DNA from: Mucilaginibacter limnophilus
GTDB lineage: Bacteria > Bacteroidota > Bacteroidia > Sphingobacteriales > Sphingobacteriaceae
Length of the DNA: 64,000 nt
Assembly (NCBI RefSeq): GCF_004005815.1
Contig: NZ_SACK01000001.1
Location: 310,001-374,000, forward strand
Direction of reading: 5' to 3'
Position 1 is the first letter of the stretch. Each line of letters opens with the position of its first letter. Below the pieces are notes generated by a model. That model searched no databases. It saw only the letters and a list, made by a program, of their open reading frames with translations, and had not been told where the DNA came from. Position numbers and translations under genes: made by a program. Of the stretch, positions 45,215-53,621 are shown piece by piece.

Positions 45215-45498
45215 GCGAAGAACAAAAACAACCGAACGAGCAAAAGAAAAAGCCCATTTACATGAGTATAGTGGGCGCAAATCTTATAGCTGTAGTAGTA
45301 TACACTGTGCTTTGTGCAGTTGGCGGAGGTGAAGGGCTTATTTTTAGCGCTTTCTTAATAGTGATTCATGCTATTGCATGCATAATTGTTGCCCCTTTCG
45401 CTAAAAAGTGGGAATGGGTACTGGCAGGAGTTCTGGTAGTGGCTGTCGGCTTTTCAACCTGCGCAGGACTGTTCAGTATTAGTGATGCGAAATTATAG
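45211..45498 (+). CDS. Small three-helix membrane protein
   Basis: A 95-residue protein with a Lys/Gln-rich cytoplasmic start (MSEEQKQPNEQKKKP) and three predicted helices (about 18-36, 42-62, 67-88). It contains glycine-rich and Cys-containing segments (CAVGGGEGLIF, GFSTCAGLF). Unknown family. The ATG overlaps the radical SAM stop by 4 bp, indicating translational coupling and a likely structural or partner role. Overlaps convergent ppx by 6 bp. Confidence 0.75.
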   Translation: MSEEQKQPNEQKKKPIYMSIVGANLIAVVVYTVLCAVGGGEGLIFSAFLIVIHAIACIIVAPFAKKWEWVLAGVLVVAVGFSTCAGLFSISDAKL

Positions 45499-46479
45499 AC
45501 CCGGATTTAACATCTCCGCCAGCACGCCTTCCTTAAGCGAATATGTTGACATAGCTACCTGTTTGATATCAAGCTTGTCCATTACAAACCGGGTGATCAG
45601 GGAGGCCACCACAATCATATCCACTCGTATAGCATCAATACCGTCATGAGTTTTGCGTTCCTGATGTGATGAGGACACCAGCCAGTCAGTTATGTTAACA
45701 AGTTCCTGGGTGTTGAAACTGTAATTTTTAATCGTGTTCAGGTCAAATGCGTGGCCTTTGTTCATCTCTGTTAGCTCTGCAAATGTTTCATACGAGCCTG
45801 ATGAGCCAATGAGCGTATCAATTTGTTTACCATCAACTGCACTGAATAAATCATCCAGGTTATTTTCAAGGTAGCGGTTCAATTCATAAATTGCTTTGTT
45901 AGGTATTGGGTCTATCTTATGAAATTTATCCATAAGACGCGCTGCGCCAATTTCAAAACTTTGTTTCCAAACAATTTGTTTATAATCGCCCAATATAAAT
46001 TCAACACTTCCGCCGCCAATATCCATTATCAGTGATAACCCGTTGTTAAGGCATCCTGCCGCCTTTATGCCCTGATATATTAATTCAGCTTCACGGTCGC
46101 CGTTAATAGTTTCAATTTGTATGCCTGTAAGCTGTTGTACTTCGTTTACAAAGTCTTGACCATTAGAAGCATTGCGCAGCGCCGAAGTAGCGATAGCACG
46201 AACCTCAGCAGCATTATACCGCTCAATTTCATTTTGAAAGGCAACCATAGTATCAATGCCTCGCTTGTAAGCGTCTGCATGAATATAGCCCTTGTTTATA
46301 CCACCTTCACCAAGCTTAACACCTACATGCTCATGAATAAGGATATTCAAATTATCTACTGTGCCTTCGGTAATCAGTAAATGAAAAGTGTTGGTGCCAA
46401 GATCCATAACGGCTACCCGTTGTGCACCACTTTTGGCTGTAGTTTTTGTAATTGAAGGGGCGTTTCTTTCTGGAGTCAT
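45493..46479 (-). CDS. ppx: Ppx/GppA family exopolyphosphatase or pppGpp phosphatase
   Basis: ASKHA-fold phosphatase. The 328 residues contain the phosphate-1 motif AVMDLGTNTFHLLI near residue 24 and the phosphate-2 motif LIMDIGGGSVEFIL. The IATSALRNASNG helix and GSSGSYETFAEL are also present. This is the short form without the C-terminal HD domain, as common in Bacteroidota. PolyP versus pppGpp specificity cannot be told. Confidence 0.92.
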   Translation of the reverse strand: MTPERNAPSITKTTAKSGAQRVAVMDLGTNTFHLLITEGTVDNLNILIHEHVGVKLGEGGINKGYIHADAYKRGIDTMVAFQNEIERYNAAEVRAIATSALRNASNGQDFVNEVQQLTGIQIETINGDREAELIYQGIKAAGCLNNGLSLIMDIGGGSVEFILGDYKQIVWKQSFEIGAARLMDKFHKIDPIPNKAIYELNRYLENNLDDLFSAVDGKQIDTLIGSSGSYETFAELTEMNKGHAFDLNTIKNYSFNTQELVNITDWLVSSSHQERKTHDGIDAIRVDMIVVASLITRFVMDKLDIKQVAMSTYSLKEGVLAEMLNPGL

Positions 46480-46519
46480 AAATTCAATTACATAACTTAT
46501 AAAGCACTTAATAGTTTGC

Positions 46520-47134
46520 TTAAATGTTTTTGTTTAAAGTTCCTTTATTGTTTATTAATACAGATACCTGCTGGATAATCAGCAACCAGATTACGGGTGG
46601 CAAAAGCGAAAGAATATCAAAATAATTAAGTCCCTGCGAAACATGCCCCGGCCATTGTTTTAACAAGATTAACGAGACAGCGCTTTTTAATAACGGTAGT
46701 ATGATTACGAGGATAAAAAAAGTACGGTAATTACTTCCGATAGCCGGCGGATCGATGCGGAAAGAAACAGCCAGTAAGAAGATGAGTGTTATAAATAGCA
46801 GCACTGTTTGTACGTTAAGCAATATACTTAACAAGGCAGTAGGCACAATCAGCGAGGTTTGAACAGCTACCGATAAGGCAAAGCTAAACACTGCAAGTAC
46901 AAGATAAACGATCATCCCTGTAAATGCCGCTTTAGCTTTAAGCGCTTTTAGTACAGATATCAAATAAACAATAACCACTATAAAGCTTATCTCAGCCAGA
47001 AACTGCAGCAAGTATAACACTGTTGGCTGAACCGGCTTATCAATTATTTGCAAAGCTGTATTTACCCCTCTTGTAATAAGATGCAGCAGTGTGAAAAAGA
47101 AAGCCAGTTGAGTAGTTGTTCTGTTTATTTTCAT
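46520..47134 (-). CDS. Multi-pass membrane protein of unknown function
   Basis: A 204-residue protein with six predicted transmembrane helices spread evenly and short loops (for example SFRIDPPAIGSNYRT). No family recognised. It lies 40 bp upstream of ppx on the same strand; a terminator separates it from dnaJ. Confidence 0.6.
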   Translation of the reverse strand: MKINRTTTQLAFFFTLLHLITRGVNTALQIIDKPVQPTVLYLLQFLAEISFIVVIVYLISVLKALKAKAAFTGMIVYLVLAVFSFALSVAVQTSLIVPTALLSILLNVQTVLLFITLIFLLAVSFRIDPPAIGSNYRTFFILVIILPLLKSAVSLILLKQWPGHVSQGLNYFDILSLLPPVIWLLIIQQVSVLINNKGTLNKNI

Positions 47135-47162
47135 TCAGCGTACAATTGACGGGCAAATATAA

Positions 47163-47198
47163 CCCTATAAAAAAGTAAAGCCCGGGTAAACCGGGCTT
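47163..47198 (-). terminator. Intrinsic terminator of grpE-dnaJ
   Basis: 8-bp stem AAGCCCGG/CCGGGCTT with a 5-nt loop. On the minus strand it is followed by TTTACTTTTTTAT, 35 bp behind the dnaJ stop. Confidence 0.8.
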
Positions 47199-47232
47199 CT
47201 CACTATCTTTTTACAATATTGCTACCGTCACT

Positions 47233-48396
47233 TTATTCAAAATATTCTTTCATCCGTTCGAAAAAGCTTTTTTCGTTTTTACCCGGATTAGGTTTGAAGT
47301 TCGGCGAATTACGTAGTTTTTCAAGCAGTTCATGTTCCTCGCGGCTTAACGCTTTTGGTGTCCAGATGTTCACATGCACCAATTGGTCGCCGCGGCGATA
47401 TGAATTCACCTCTGGTACACCTTTGCCTTTTAAGCGAAGAATTTTACCACCCTGGGTACCGGCATCAAGCTTTATTTTGGCCTTACCGTCAATAGTTGGC
47501 ACTTCAACGCTTGTGCCCAAAGCTGCATCAACAAAGTTTACATGCAAGTCATATATCACGTTGTTACCATCTCGTTTTAGCGTTTCGTGAGGCACCTCCT
47601 CAATTAATATGATAAGATCGCCAGGTACACCGCCACGGGGGGCCGCGTTTCCTTTACCGCTCATACTTAACTGCATACCTTCACTAACACCTGCAGGAAC
47701 GTTTATGGTGATGGTTTCTTCACCGCGTACAACACCGTCGCCATGGCATACATTACATTTTGAAGTGATGGTACTACCTTCACCGTTACAGGTTGGGCAG
47801 GTGCTGGTAGTTTGCATCTGGCCTAGTATGGTGTTGGTAACCCTGCGTACAGCGCCGCTGCCGCCACATGTTTTACATGTTTGGAACGATGATTTGTCTT
47901 TAGCGCCTGTACCATCACAGGTTTTACATATAATCTGTTTGTTTACCTTGATCTTCTTTTCGGCGCCATTGGCAATTTCTTCAAGCGTAAGCTTAACTTT
48001 TATACGCAAATTGCTGCCGCGGGCTACACGACGGCCACCGCCGCTTTGCCTGCCACCGCCAAAAAAGCTATCGAACGGACTGCCGCCACCGCCAAAAATA
48101 TCGCCAAACTGGCTGAATATGTCATCCATATTCATGCCACCACCACCGTATCCGCCGCCATTAGCCGACTGTGCATTGGCAGCGTGGCCAAACTGGTTGT
48201 AACGCTGGCGTTTTTCGGGGTTACTTAATACCTCGTATGCTTCGGCGGCTTCCTTAAAATTTTCTTCGGCCTCTTTATCGCCCGGGTTTTTGTCCGGGTG
48301 ATACTTAATGGCCATTTTGCGGTAGGCCTTCTTTATTTCGTCAGCCTCGGCATTCCGCGAAACTCCAAGTACGTCGTAATAATCTCTTTTAGACAT
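47233..48396 (-). CDS. dnaJ: Chaperone protein DnaJ
   Basis: Hsp40 co-chaperone that delivers substrates to DnaK. It has 387 residues. The J domain (1-70) carries HPD in [14 protein letters not shown], followed by a Gly/Phe-rich linker (about 75-125, [19 protein letters not shown]). The zinc domain has four CxxCxGxG repeats (about 155-235), with client-binding beta domains to the end. It is downstream of grpE with an inverted-repeat intergenic region. dnaK is not here. Confidence 0.97.
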   Translation of the reverse strand: MSKRDYYDVLGVSRNAEADEIKKAYRKMAIKYHPDKNPGDKEAEENFKEAAEAYEVLSNPEKRQRYNQFGHAANAQSANGGGYGGGGMNMDDIFSQFGDIFGGGGSPFDSFFGGGRQSGGGRRVARGSNLRIKVKLTLEEIANGAEKKIKVNKQIICKTCDGTGAKDKSSFQTCKTCGGSGAVRRVTNTILGQMQTTSTCPTCNGEGSTITSKCNVCHGDGVVRGEETITINVPAGVSEGMQLSMSGKGNAAPRGGVPGDLIILIEEVPHETLKRDGNNVIYDLHVNFVDAALGTSVEVPTIDGKAKIKLDAGTQGGKILRLKGKGVPEVNSYRRGDQLVHVNIWTPKALSREEHELLEKLRNSPNFKPNPGKNEKSFFERMKEYFE

Positions 48397-48403
48397 TTTC
48401 TTT

Positions 48404-48510
48404 TTATTTCGGATTTCGAAATTTCGATTTCGAATTTGTTATTATTTATTTTAATCAGTTACCAGGCAAAAGCCAATATTCGAAATTGAACATTCGAAAT
48501 TCGATATCAG
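48404..48510 (-). repeat. TTCGAA-class element pair between grpE and dnaJ
   Basis: On the minus strand the element starts at the last bases of the grpE stop (CTGATATCGAATTTCGAATG, then TTCAATTTCGAAT). It matches the copies behind pcm and smpB. A partly complementary copy at 48404-48436 makes the interval a hairpin (TTCGATTTCGAAT against ATTCGAAATTGAA, one mismatch). Confidence 0.7.
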
Positions 48511-49088
48511 CTTCCTACTATCACTTTAGCAAAACGTACTACCTTGTCGCCAAGGTAATAGCCTTTTTCCATCTCATCAATCACTTTACCCTTCATATCT
48601 TCTGCAGGGGCCGGTACGTTGGTAATGGCTTCGTGCAGGTCAGCATCAAACGGTTGACCAATCGCTTCCATCGGCTTAAGGCCTTTTTGCGTAAGTATGT
48701 TAGTTAATTTGCTATGTATCAACTCCACACCGGCCTTTACAGCTACAACATCTGTCGCCTGATCCATTGAACGGAAAGCGCGCTCAAAGTCATCAAGTAT
48801 TGGCAGCAACGAAACAATAATTTCTTTACCGGCTGTTTGCAGCAGTTCTACGCGCTCTTTAGTAGTGCGTCTTCTAAAGTTATCAAACTCAGCGTATAAG
48901 CGCAAATATTTATCATTAGCCTGTGATAACTCTTCTTTCAGTTTATCTTCGGCCGAAGGGCCTTGTTCTGCTGCCTGTGTTTCTTCAGATTGTGCAGCAG
49001 TTGTATCATCATTTAGCACCTCTGTCGTATTTTCAGGCGCTTCTGTTTCTTCCTTCTTTTTTTTCTTAAGCATATCGTTAAATTTCAT
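48507..49088 (-). CDS. grpE: Nucleotide exchange factor GrpE
   Basis: ADP-release factor for DnaK. The 193 residues have an acidic, low-complexity N-terminus and a long helix (about 50-90, EDKLKEELSQANDKYLRLYA, then EFDNFRRRT). The C-terminal beta domain contains MEAIGQPFDADLHEAI and MEKGYYLGDKVVRFAKVIVG. It heads the grpE-dnaJ unit. No CIRCE element is seen upstream. Its stop TGA lies inside a TTCGAA-class element. Confidence 0.96.
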   Translation of the reverse strand: MKFNDMLKKKKKEETEAPENTTEVLNDDTTAAQSEETQAAEQGPSAEDKLKEELSQANDKYLRLYAEFDNFRRRTTKERVELLQTAGKEIIVSLLPILDDFERAFRSMDQATDVVAVKAGVELIHSKLTNILTQKGLKPMEAIGQPFDADLHEAITNVPAPAEDMKGKVIDEMEKGYYLGDKVVRFAKVIVGS

Positions 49089-49251
49089 AGCTGTATAGTG
49101 CCAATCAAGTACCTTGCCATAGCTTTAAAGCCGACAAGCTGGCATAGTGAAAGTTGTTGCAACTGTAGCAGTGGCAGTTTTTATGAAAAAGTAGCAGTTG
49201 CGGCAAAGCGGACACTATATGTGCTACTGCTTATACAACCGCTATTATAAA

Positions 49252-49938
49252 TCAACCTATCTCCACATCTTCTAAAACCCGGCCGTTCTCGCATTTTATA
49301 ATACGCGATGGGAAGGTGCGAATGATGTGATAATCATGCGTAGCGATAATAACGGCGGTACCCATTTGCTGACTGATCTGTTTTAGCAGCATTACAATCT
49401 CTTCAGAAGTATCAGGATCAAGGTTGCCGGTAGGTTCGTCGGCTAAAATAATCTCCGGGTCATTTAACAATGCGCGTGCGATAACTACACGCTGCTGCTC
49501 ACCGCCTGATATCTCGTGGGGCATCTTTTTTAATTTGGAACGGAGGCCAACTTTTTCAAGTACATCCAGCGTGCGTTCGTTTATCAGGTTCTTGTCTTTC
49601 CAGCCGGTTGCATGCATCACAAAATGCAGGTTTTGCTCAATGGTGCGGTCGGTAAGCAACTGAAAATCCTGGAAAACAATACCAAGCTTACGGCGTAAAA
49701 AAGGTATATCACGTTCGGGCAACTTTGCCAGATCATAACCGCAGGCATGCCCACTGCCACTGGTAAGGGCTAAATCGCCATAAATAATTTTTAGCAAACT
49801 GCTTTTACCCGAGCCGGTTTGACCGATAAGCCAAACAAAATCACCTTTGTCAATATGCAGGTCGACGTTTGAAAGTACAAGATGCTTTTGTTGAAAAACG
49901 TCAACGCCGTTAAGTTTTATAATAGAATTTCCAATCAT
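49252..49938 (-). CDS. ftsE: ABC transporter ATPase, FtsE-like
   Basis: A 228-residue ATPase of the cell-division/LolD-MacB clade. Walker A is GQTGSGKSS, the Q-loop VFQDFQLL, signature SGGEQQR, Walker [15 protein letters not shown], and the H-loop THDYHII. The FtsE assignment rests on the overall pattern and common Bacteroidota annotation; no ftsX gene adjoins. It overlaps a small upstream gene by 4 bp. Confidence 0.82.
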   Translation of the reverse strand: MIGNSIIKLNGVDVFQQKHLVLSNVDLHIDKGDFVWLIGQTGSGKSSLLKIIYGDLALTSGSGHACGYDLAKLPERDIPFLRRKLGIVFQDFQLLTDRTIEQNLHFVMHATGWKDKNLINERTLDVLEKVGLRSKLKKMPHEISGGEQQRVVIARALLNDPEIILADEPTGNLDPDTSEEIVMLLKQISQQMGTAVIIATHDYHIIRTFPSRIIKCENGRVLEDVEIG

Positions 49939-50150
49939 GATTGCTGCTCTACGTCTAATTTTAGTATCTGTCCAAAGGGTAGGTCTTTTATGATATTCAT
50001 AATGTAATCGGCCTTATGGCCTAATCCAACCTTGTCCAGCGATTTATCGGGTCTGTCAACCCTGAAATAAGCCAGCAGCGTGAACTTATCATCACGCAGC
50101 TGCACATAATCAGGTATTTTGGCAACGCCCTTAACTTTTATAATATACAT
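49935..50150 (-). CDS. Conserved small protein coupled to ftsE
   Basis: A 71-residue soluble protein: MYIIKVKGVAKIPDYVQLRD, then FTLLAYFRVDRPDKSL and IIKDLPFGQILKLD. No family recognised. Its stop overlaps the ftsE ATG (ATGA), a strong sign of translational coupling, so it may be a small partner of the ATPase. Preceded by a word-type inverted repeat. Confidence 0.65.
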   Translation of the reverse strand: MYIIKVKGVAKIPDYVQLRDDKFTLLAYFRVDRPDKSLDKVGLGHKADYIMNIIKDLPFGQILKLDVEQQS

Positions 50151-50155
50151 TTTTA

Positions 50156-50219
50156 GTCATTGGTCATTAATCACTTATCATTGGTTTAATTTTTTAAACA
50201 AGCATCAATGACCAATGAC
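50156..50219. repeat. Word-type inverted repeat downstream of the acyl-CoA reductase gene
   Basis: 13-bp perfect arms GTCATTGGTCATT (50156-50168) and AATGACCAATGAC (50207-50219) with a 38-nt loop that repeats CATTGGT. It separates the luxC-like gene from the ftsE pair. Confidence 0.7.
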
Positions 50220-50248
50220 GAGTGACTCTTTCCAAATTTATGGTTATT

Positions 50249-51274
50249 TTAAAGACCAGCCAAAAATTTCATTGTATCCACTCCGTCGGCATAATCAGCA
50301 AGGCCTGGTTGCTGGCTTTGCCCGAAAGACACCACCTGGCTGTTCACTTGCAAAGGCCCGGTGCTTACTACACATTGTATTTTATCTGCCTGGCTGTTTA
50401 TTTTTCGTTCTGCTGAGATGATATCGTCATAATATTCATAAAATAATACCGCCAGCGGCGATGCCAGCCTTTCGTCTTCTTTCAATAATAAGAAGCCATT
50501 GTCAAGGTGCTTATCGCGGTTTACAAGGTATATTGACTTATTATAATCGTAATTGTTATGGTACTTGTTATGATTGGCAATATCATTATAAGGCTCAATA
50601 GCTTCAAAAAATGGGGTAAAATCATAACCATGAGGCACCAACAGTTTCGAAACGTTGCGGCATCCCAGGCCGAAATAATCGAAAATATCGTGGCCAAGCT
50701 CATGCAATTGCGTAGTAGTTTCCTCGCCGGTTAATACTGATATGCTGTTGCGATTTTTACGGATGATGTGCGGCACCTTGCCAAAGTAATATTCAAAATA
50801 GCGCGACGTATTATCGCTGCCGGTAGCAATCACAGCGTCGAAGTTTTGCAGCTTTTCTACAAAAGTAAACCTGTCGGCAAACGTATTGTCAATGCTTACT
50901 AACTTATTCAGCAAGTATTTAATCAGGCGGCTATCCTGTGACGACGCTTTGATAAGCGCCTTGTTGCCTGATAGCAGTACAGATAGAATATCATGAAAAC
51001 CCACCAGCGGGATGTTGCCTGCTAATATTAATCCGATATTTTTAGGCTCAATATTTGCATTAACAGAATATTGCTGCAGCCATTTAGTCAGATCGTAACT
51101 GTTAAGGTTTTCAGCAATAGCGTTTATAGCTGATTCAATACTTTCAGGCGTGAACCAGGCATTGACATTTTTTTCGGTTTGAATTAGATGTTTAAGCTCT
51201 TCATCAGGATTGCGGAGGTGTTCTCCCAGCACTGAGAATGATTGGATGTATGTATCCGGATTGTAATTTGACAT
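50249..51274 (-). CDS. LuxC-like acyl-CoA reductase
   Basis: A 341-residue protein of the LuxC acyl-CoA reductase family, an aldehyde-dehydrogenase-fold enzyme reducing acyl-CoA with NADPH. The ATG at 51274 is chosen because the longer frame runs backwards through the divergent ferredoxin gene. Visible motifs: GLILAGNIPLVGFHDILSVL, KASSQDSRLIKYLL, AVIATGSDNTSRYFEYYF, and LGCRNVSKLLVPHGYDF with the catalytic-type Cys. Physiological substrate unknown; no luminescence genes are nearby. Confidence 0.85.
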   Translation of the reverse strand: MSNYNPDTYIQSFSVLGEHLRNPDEELKHLIQTEKNVNAWFTPESIESAINAIAENLNSYDLTKWLQQYSVNANIEPKNIGLILAGNIPLVGFHDILSVLLSGNKALIKASSQDSRLIKYLLNKLVSIDNTFADRFTFVEKLQNFDAVIATGSDNTSRYFEYYFGKVPHIIRKNRNSISVLTGEETTTQLHELGHDIFDYFGLGCRNVSKLLVPHGYDFTPFFEAIEPYNDIANHNKYHNNYDYNKSIYLVNRDKHLDNGFLLLKEDERLASPLAVLFYEYYDDIISAERKINSQADKIQCVVSTGPLQVNSQVVSFGQSQQPGLADYADGVDTMKFLAGL

Positions 51275-51315
51275 AGAAAAGTATATCGGTATAAACCCCG
51301 AGAGGCTTTTTTTGT

Positions 51316-51323
51316 TATATTTG
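51316..51323 (+). promoter_or_regulatory. -7 element of the 2[4Fe-4S] ferredoxin gene
   Basis: TATATTTG, 35 bp before the ATG at 51359; a short leader is predicted. Confidence 0.45.
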
Positions 51324-51358
51324 CGCAAAGTTATTACAGAATATAAGTTTTTTATAAT

Positions 51359-51712
51359 ATGGCGATCAAAATCACCGACGAATGCATTAACTGCGGGGCC
51401 TGCGAACCAGAGTGCCCGAACAATGCTATTTATGACGCTGGTGCCGCCTGGCGTTTTTCTGACGGGACAGGGCTGAAGGGAGTAATTGATTTTGGCGATG
51501 GCAACACGCTGAACGCCGAAGAGGCACAAGCTGCTTTATCTGACGATATTTATTACATAGTACCTGATAAATGTACCGAATGTGTAGGTTTTCATGATGA
51601 ACCACAGTGTGCCGCCGTTTGCCCGGTTGACTGCTGTGTTGATGATGAAGATATCCGCGAAACTGAAGAAGAACTGCTGGCCAAGAAAGACTGGCTGCAT
51701 ATGAACGAATAA
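51359..51712 (+). CDS. 2[4Fe-4S] ferredoxin
   Basis: A 117-residue electron carrier. Cluster I ligands lie in DECINCGACEPECPNNAI (C9, C12, C15, C19), and cluster II in DKCTECVGFHDEPQCAAVCP with the extended loop typical of YfhL-type ferredoxins. A roughly 30-residue insert between the two (RFSDGTGLKGVIDFGDG) and an acidic C-terminus (EETEEELL region) are as in Bacteroidota relatives. Monocistronic, closed by a strong terminator. Confidence 0.93.
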   Translation: MAIKITDECINCGACEPECPNNAIYDAGAAWRFSDGTGLKGVIDFGDGNTLNAEEAQAALSDDIYYIVPDKCTECVGFHDEPQCAAVCPVDCCVDDEDIRETEEELLAKKDWLHMNE

Positions 51713-51739
51713 TATTTATTCATTTCAGAAAAATACACA

Positions 51740-51766
51740 GGAGCATCAATTGATGCTCCTTTTTTG
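51740..51766 (+). terminator. Intrinsic terminator of the ferredoxin gene
   Basis: Perfect 20-bp palindrome GGAGCATCAATTGATGCTCC followed by TTTTTT, 28 bp after the stop codon. Confidence 0.9.
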
Positions 51767-51812
51767 TACCCTATAAATCTCACTCGAGGAAGATTTGAAG
51801 TAAACTTATAAA

Positions 51813-51845
51813 GCCCTCTCCTTTGGAGAAGGTTGGTTGAGGTCA
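51813..51845 (-). repeat. GC-box element containing the MarR-GNAT stop codon
   Basis: On the minus strand: TGACCTCAACCAACCTTCTC followed by CAAAGGAGAGGG. The TGA at 51843-51845 is the stop codon of the gene; the CTTCTCC...GGAGAGG core pairs on itself. Confidence 0.6.
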
Positions 51846-52787
51846 CAACCATATTTCCATTTTAACATCCGCACGTTTATAGGGTGTATCGCCTACCGGG
51901 ATATCTTTAAAACCATATTTACGATACAAGGCAAGGGCAGGAGTAAGCTTACTGTTCGACCCAAGCCACACCCTTTTTGCCTTTAGCTCTTTTGCCAGTT
52001 TAAGCGACGCTTCCATAAGCGCGTGACCAACCTTGCGTCCCTGGAAACGCGGACTAACACCCATTTTTGCCAGTTCATATTCGTGCTTGCCGGTTTTGAT
52101 TAGGGCGCAGGTGCCGGCAATTTGTCCGTCAACCTTAGCAAAAAGGATACGGCCACCGTCATTCAAAATATGATCTTCAGGATGATCAAGTTGTTCTAAA
52201 TCGTGCTTTTCAACAGTGAAATAAGTATTGATCCACTCAATGTTTAACGACTTGAAGTATTTTTTCAGCTTTGGCTCATACTCCAGCACTGTAACGTCTG
52301 ATTTACCGGCTGGGCTGAACATTTCCTTAAATCGGTGGTAATAATTTTTTTGATTTAGCTGTGTTTCAACTTCTGCTATTGCTTCAAGCAGGTGGTTATG
52401 CTGGCTTTCAAACAGCGATTTATTCAGGCTGCTTATCTTAGCCCATACGTGCTCAAATTTACCAAGCGACTCTTGCCCTTTTTTTGATAGTCGCAGAATA
52501 CGCTTGCGGCTATCGGTGCTTGATTTCACCGACTCAATATAGCCAAGCGTTTCCAGTTCTTTTGCCAGATGTATTACCCCAGGATGCGTTAGTGACAGCT
52601 CTTCTGCAATTTCTGTAATACCAATCTCCTCCCGGCGGCTAATCAGGTAATACAGCACAAAGTATTTCGGCTCAAATTCAAGGCCTTCGTCCTTATATAT
52701 CTGAGTTACATCTTTTGAAAAAGTTTCATACAGCCTTTTCATGCGGGCGCCAATCGCAAGTTCTTGCAAATCATCAATAACTGACAT
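51843..52787 (-). CDS. MarR-type regulator fused to GNAT acetyltransferase
   Basis: A 314-residue two-domain protein. Residues about 1-145 form a MarR winged HTH (REEIGITEIAEELSLTHPGV, then ELETLGYIESVKSSTDSRKR). Residues about 155-314 form a GNAT acetyltransferase with acetyl-CoA motif MGVSPRFQGRKVGHALM and LYRKYGFKDIPVG. The fusion is common in Bacteroidota. A 12-bp palindrome sits on its own promoter, pointing to autorepression. The stop codon lies in a repeat element. Confidence 0.92.
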   Translation of the reverse strand: MSVIDDLQELAIGARMKRLYETFSKDVTQIYKDEGLEFEPKYFVLYYLISRREEIGITEIAEELSLTHPGVIHLAKELETLGYIESVKSSTDSRKRILRLSKKGQESLGKFEHVWAKISSLNKSLFESQHNHLLEAIAEVETQLNQKNYYHRFKEMFSPAGKSDVTVLEYEPKLKKYFKSLNIEWINTYFTVEKHDLEQLDHPEDHILNDGGRILFAKVDGQIAGTCALIKTGKHEYELAKMGVSPRFQGRKVGHALMEASLKLAKELKAKRVWLGSNSKLTPALALYRKYGFKDIPVGDTPYKRADVKMEIWL

Positions 52788-52802
52788 AGTGTATATATTT
52801 AC

Positions 52803-52821
52803 GTAAGTACTTACAAATATA
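52803..52821 (-). promoter_or_regulatory. Promoter and candidate operator of the MarR-GNAT gene
   Basis: Minus-strand -7 box TATATTTG (52814-52821) shares its last base with the perfect palindrome GTAAGTACTTAC (52803-52814). The palindrome covers the expected transcription start, where repressor binding would block initiation. Confidence 0.55.
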
Positions 52822-52859
52822 TAGGAATGTTTTTCTATTTTTAAAAATATTTTTTAAAA

Positions 52860-53621
52860 ATGGAATACGGGATATGCAACCTTGCTGTGGTACCTTTAAG
52901 AGCTGAGGGTAATGAAAGAAGTGAACAAGTGTCGCAGGTGTTATTTGGAGAAACTTTTGAAATTGTAGAGTGGCAGGAAAATTGGGTGAAGATTATAACA
53001 ACTTATGATGACTATACAGGCTGGATAGCAAGATTACAATTTGAAATAATTACAGCTGCCGACTATCAGGAAATTTTAATTTCAAATATCATACTTACAA
53101 GTTCAGCTGTATCATGGGTTTTCAGAAAAACAGATATGGGTTTGTTATACTTGCCATTCGGTAGCTCGTTACCATTAGTTGATGGTAACGAATGCAGAGT
53201 TGGTAATCAAACATACATCATTTCTGAAGAAGAGGAACCGGAAGAAAGCATCGCCGAAACAGCCATGCAGTTTATGAATGTTCCCTATCTGTGGGGGGGG
53301 CGCACACATTTTGGTATAGATTGCTCGGGACTAACACAAGCCGTTTACAGGCACCATGGTATTAAAATAGACAGAGACGCAAGTCAGCAGGTAAAACAGG
53401 GTACGCTAATTGAAAATCTTGATGACGCAAAGGCCGGCGACCTTGCTTTCTTTGAAAATGAAAAGGGTAATATTACTCATGTGGGCATTATGCTTGGCGA
53501 TGGGCTAATCATCCATGCATCAGGAAAAGTTAAGATTGATACTATAGATGAGCACGGCATCTATTCTGAGGAGCAACAGCGGCATACACACCGCTTTAAT
53601 TGCATTCGCACATATGTTTAG
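52860..53621 (+). CDS. C40-family NlpC/P60 cell-wall endopeptidase with SH3 domains
   Basis: A 253-residue peptidoglycan endopeptidase. The N-terminal half (about 1-125) is SH3-like (AVVPLRAEGNERSEQVSQVL, WVKIITTYDDYTGWI). The C40 domain starts near 130, with catalytic Cys in GIDCSGLTQ, His in HVGIMLGDG and third residue in IIHASG. No signal peptide is obvious, so export may be non-Sec or it acts on imported fragments, as in YkfC-type enzymes. An 8-G run codes part of the catalytic domain. Confidence 0.9.
   Translation: MEYGICNLAVVPLRAEGNERSEQVSQVLFGETFEIVEWQENWVKIITTYDDYTGWIARLQFEIITAADYQEILISNIILTSSAVSWVFRKTDMGLLYLPFGSSLPLVDGNECRVGNQTYIISEEEEPEESIAETAMQFMNVPYLWGGRTHFGIDCSGLTQAVYRHHGIKIDRDASQQVKQGTLIENLDDAKAGDLAFFENEKGNITHVGIMLGDGLIIHASGKVKIDTIDEHGIYSEEQQRHTHRFNCIRTYV

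Noticed and set aside
49089..49251. Sigma-54 (TTGGCAC) or CIRCE-type heat-shock promoter upstream of grpE
   Set aside because: A -24-like TTGGCAC is present but the -12 GC is misplaced by one base, and no TTAGCACTC-type inverted repeat occurs.
51275..51529. N-terminal extension of the LuxC-like protein
   Set aside because: It would run backwards through the divergent ferredoxin gene and its promoter; the ATG at 51274 gives a normal family start.
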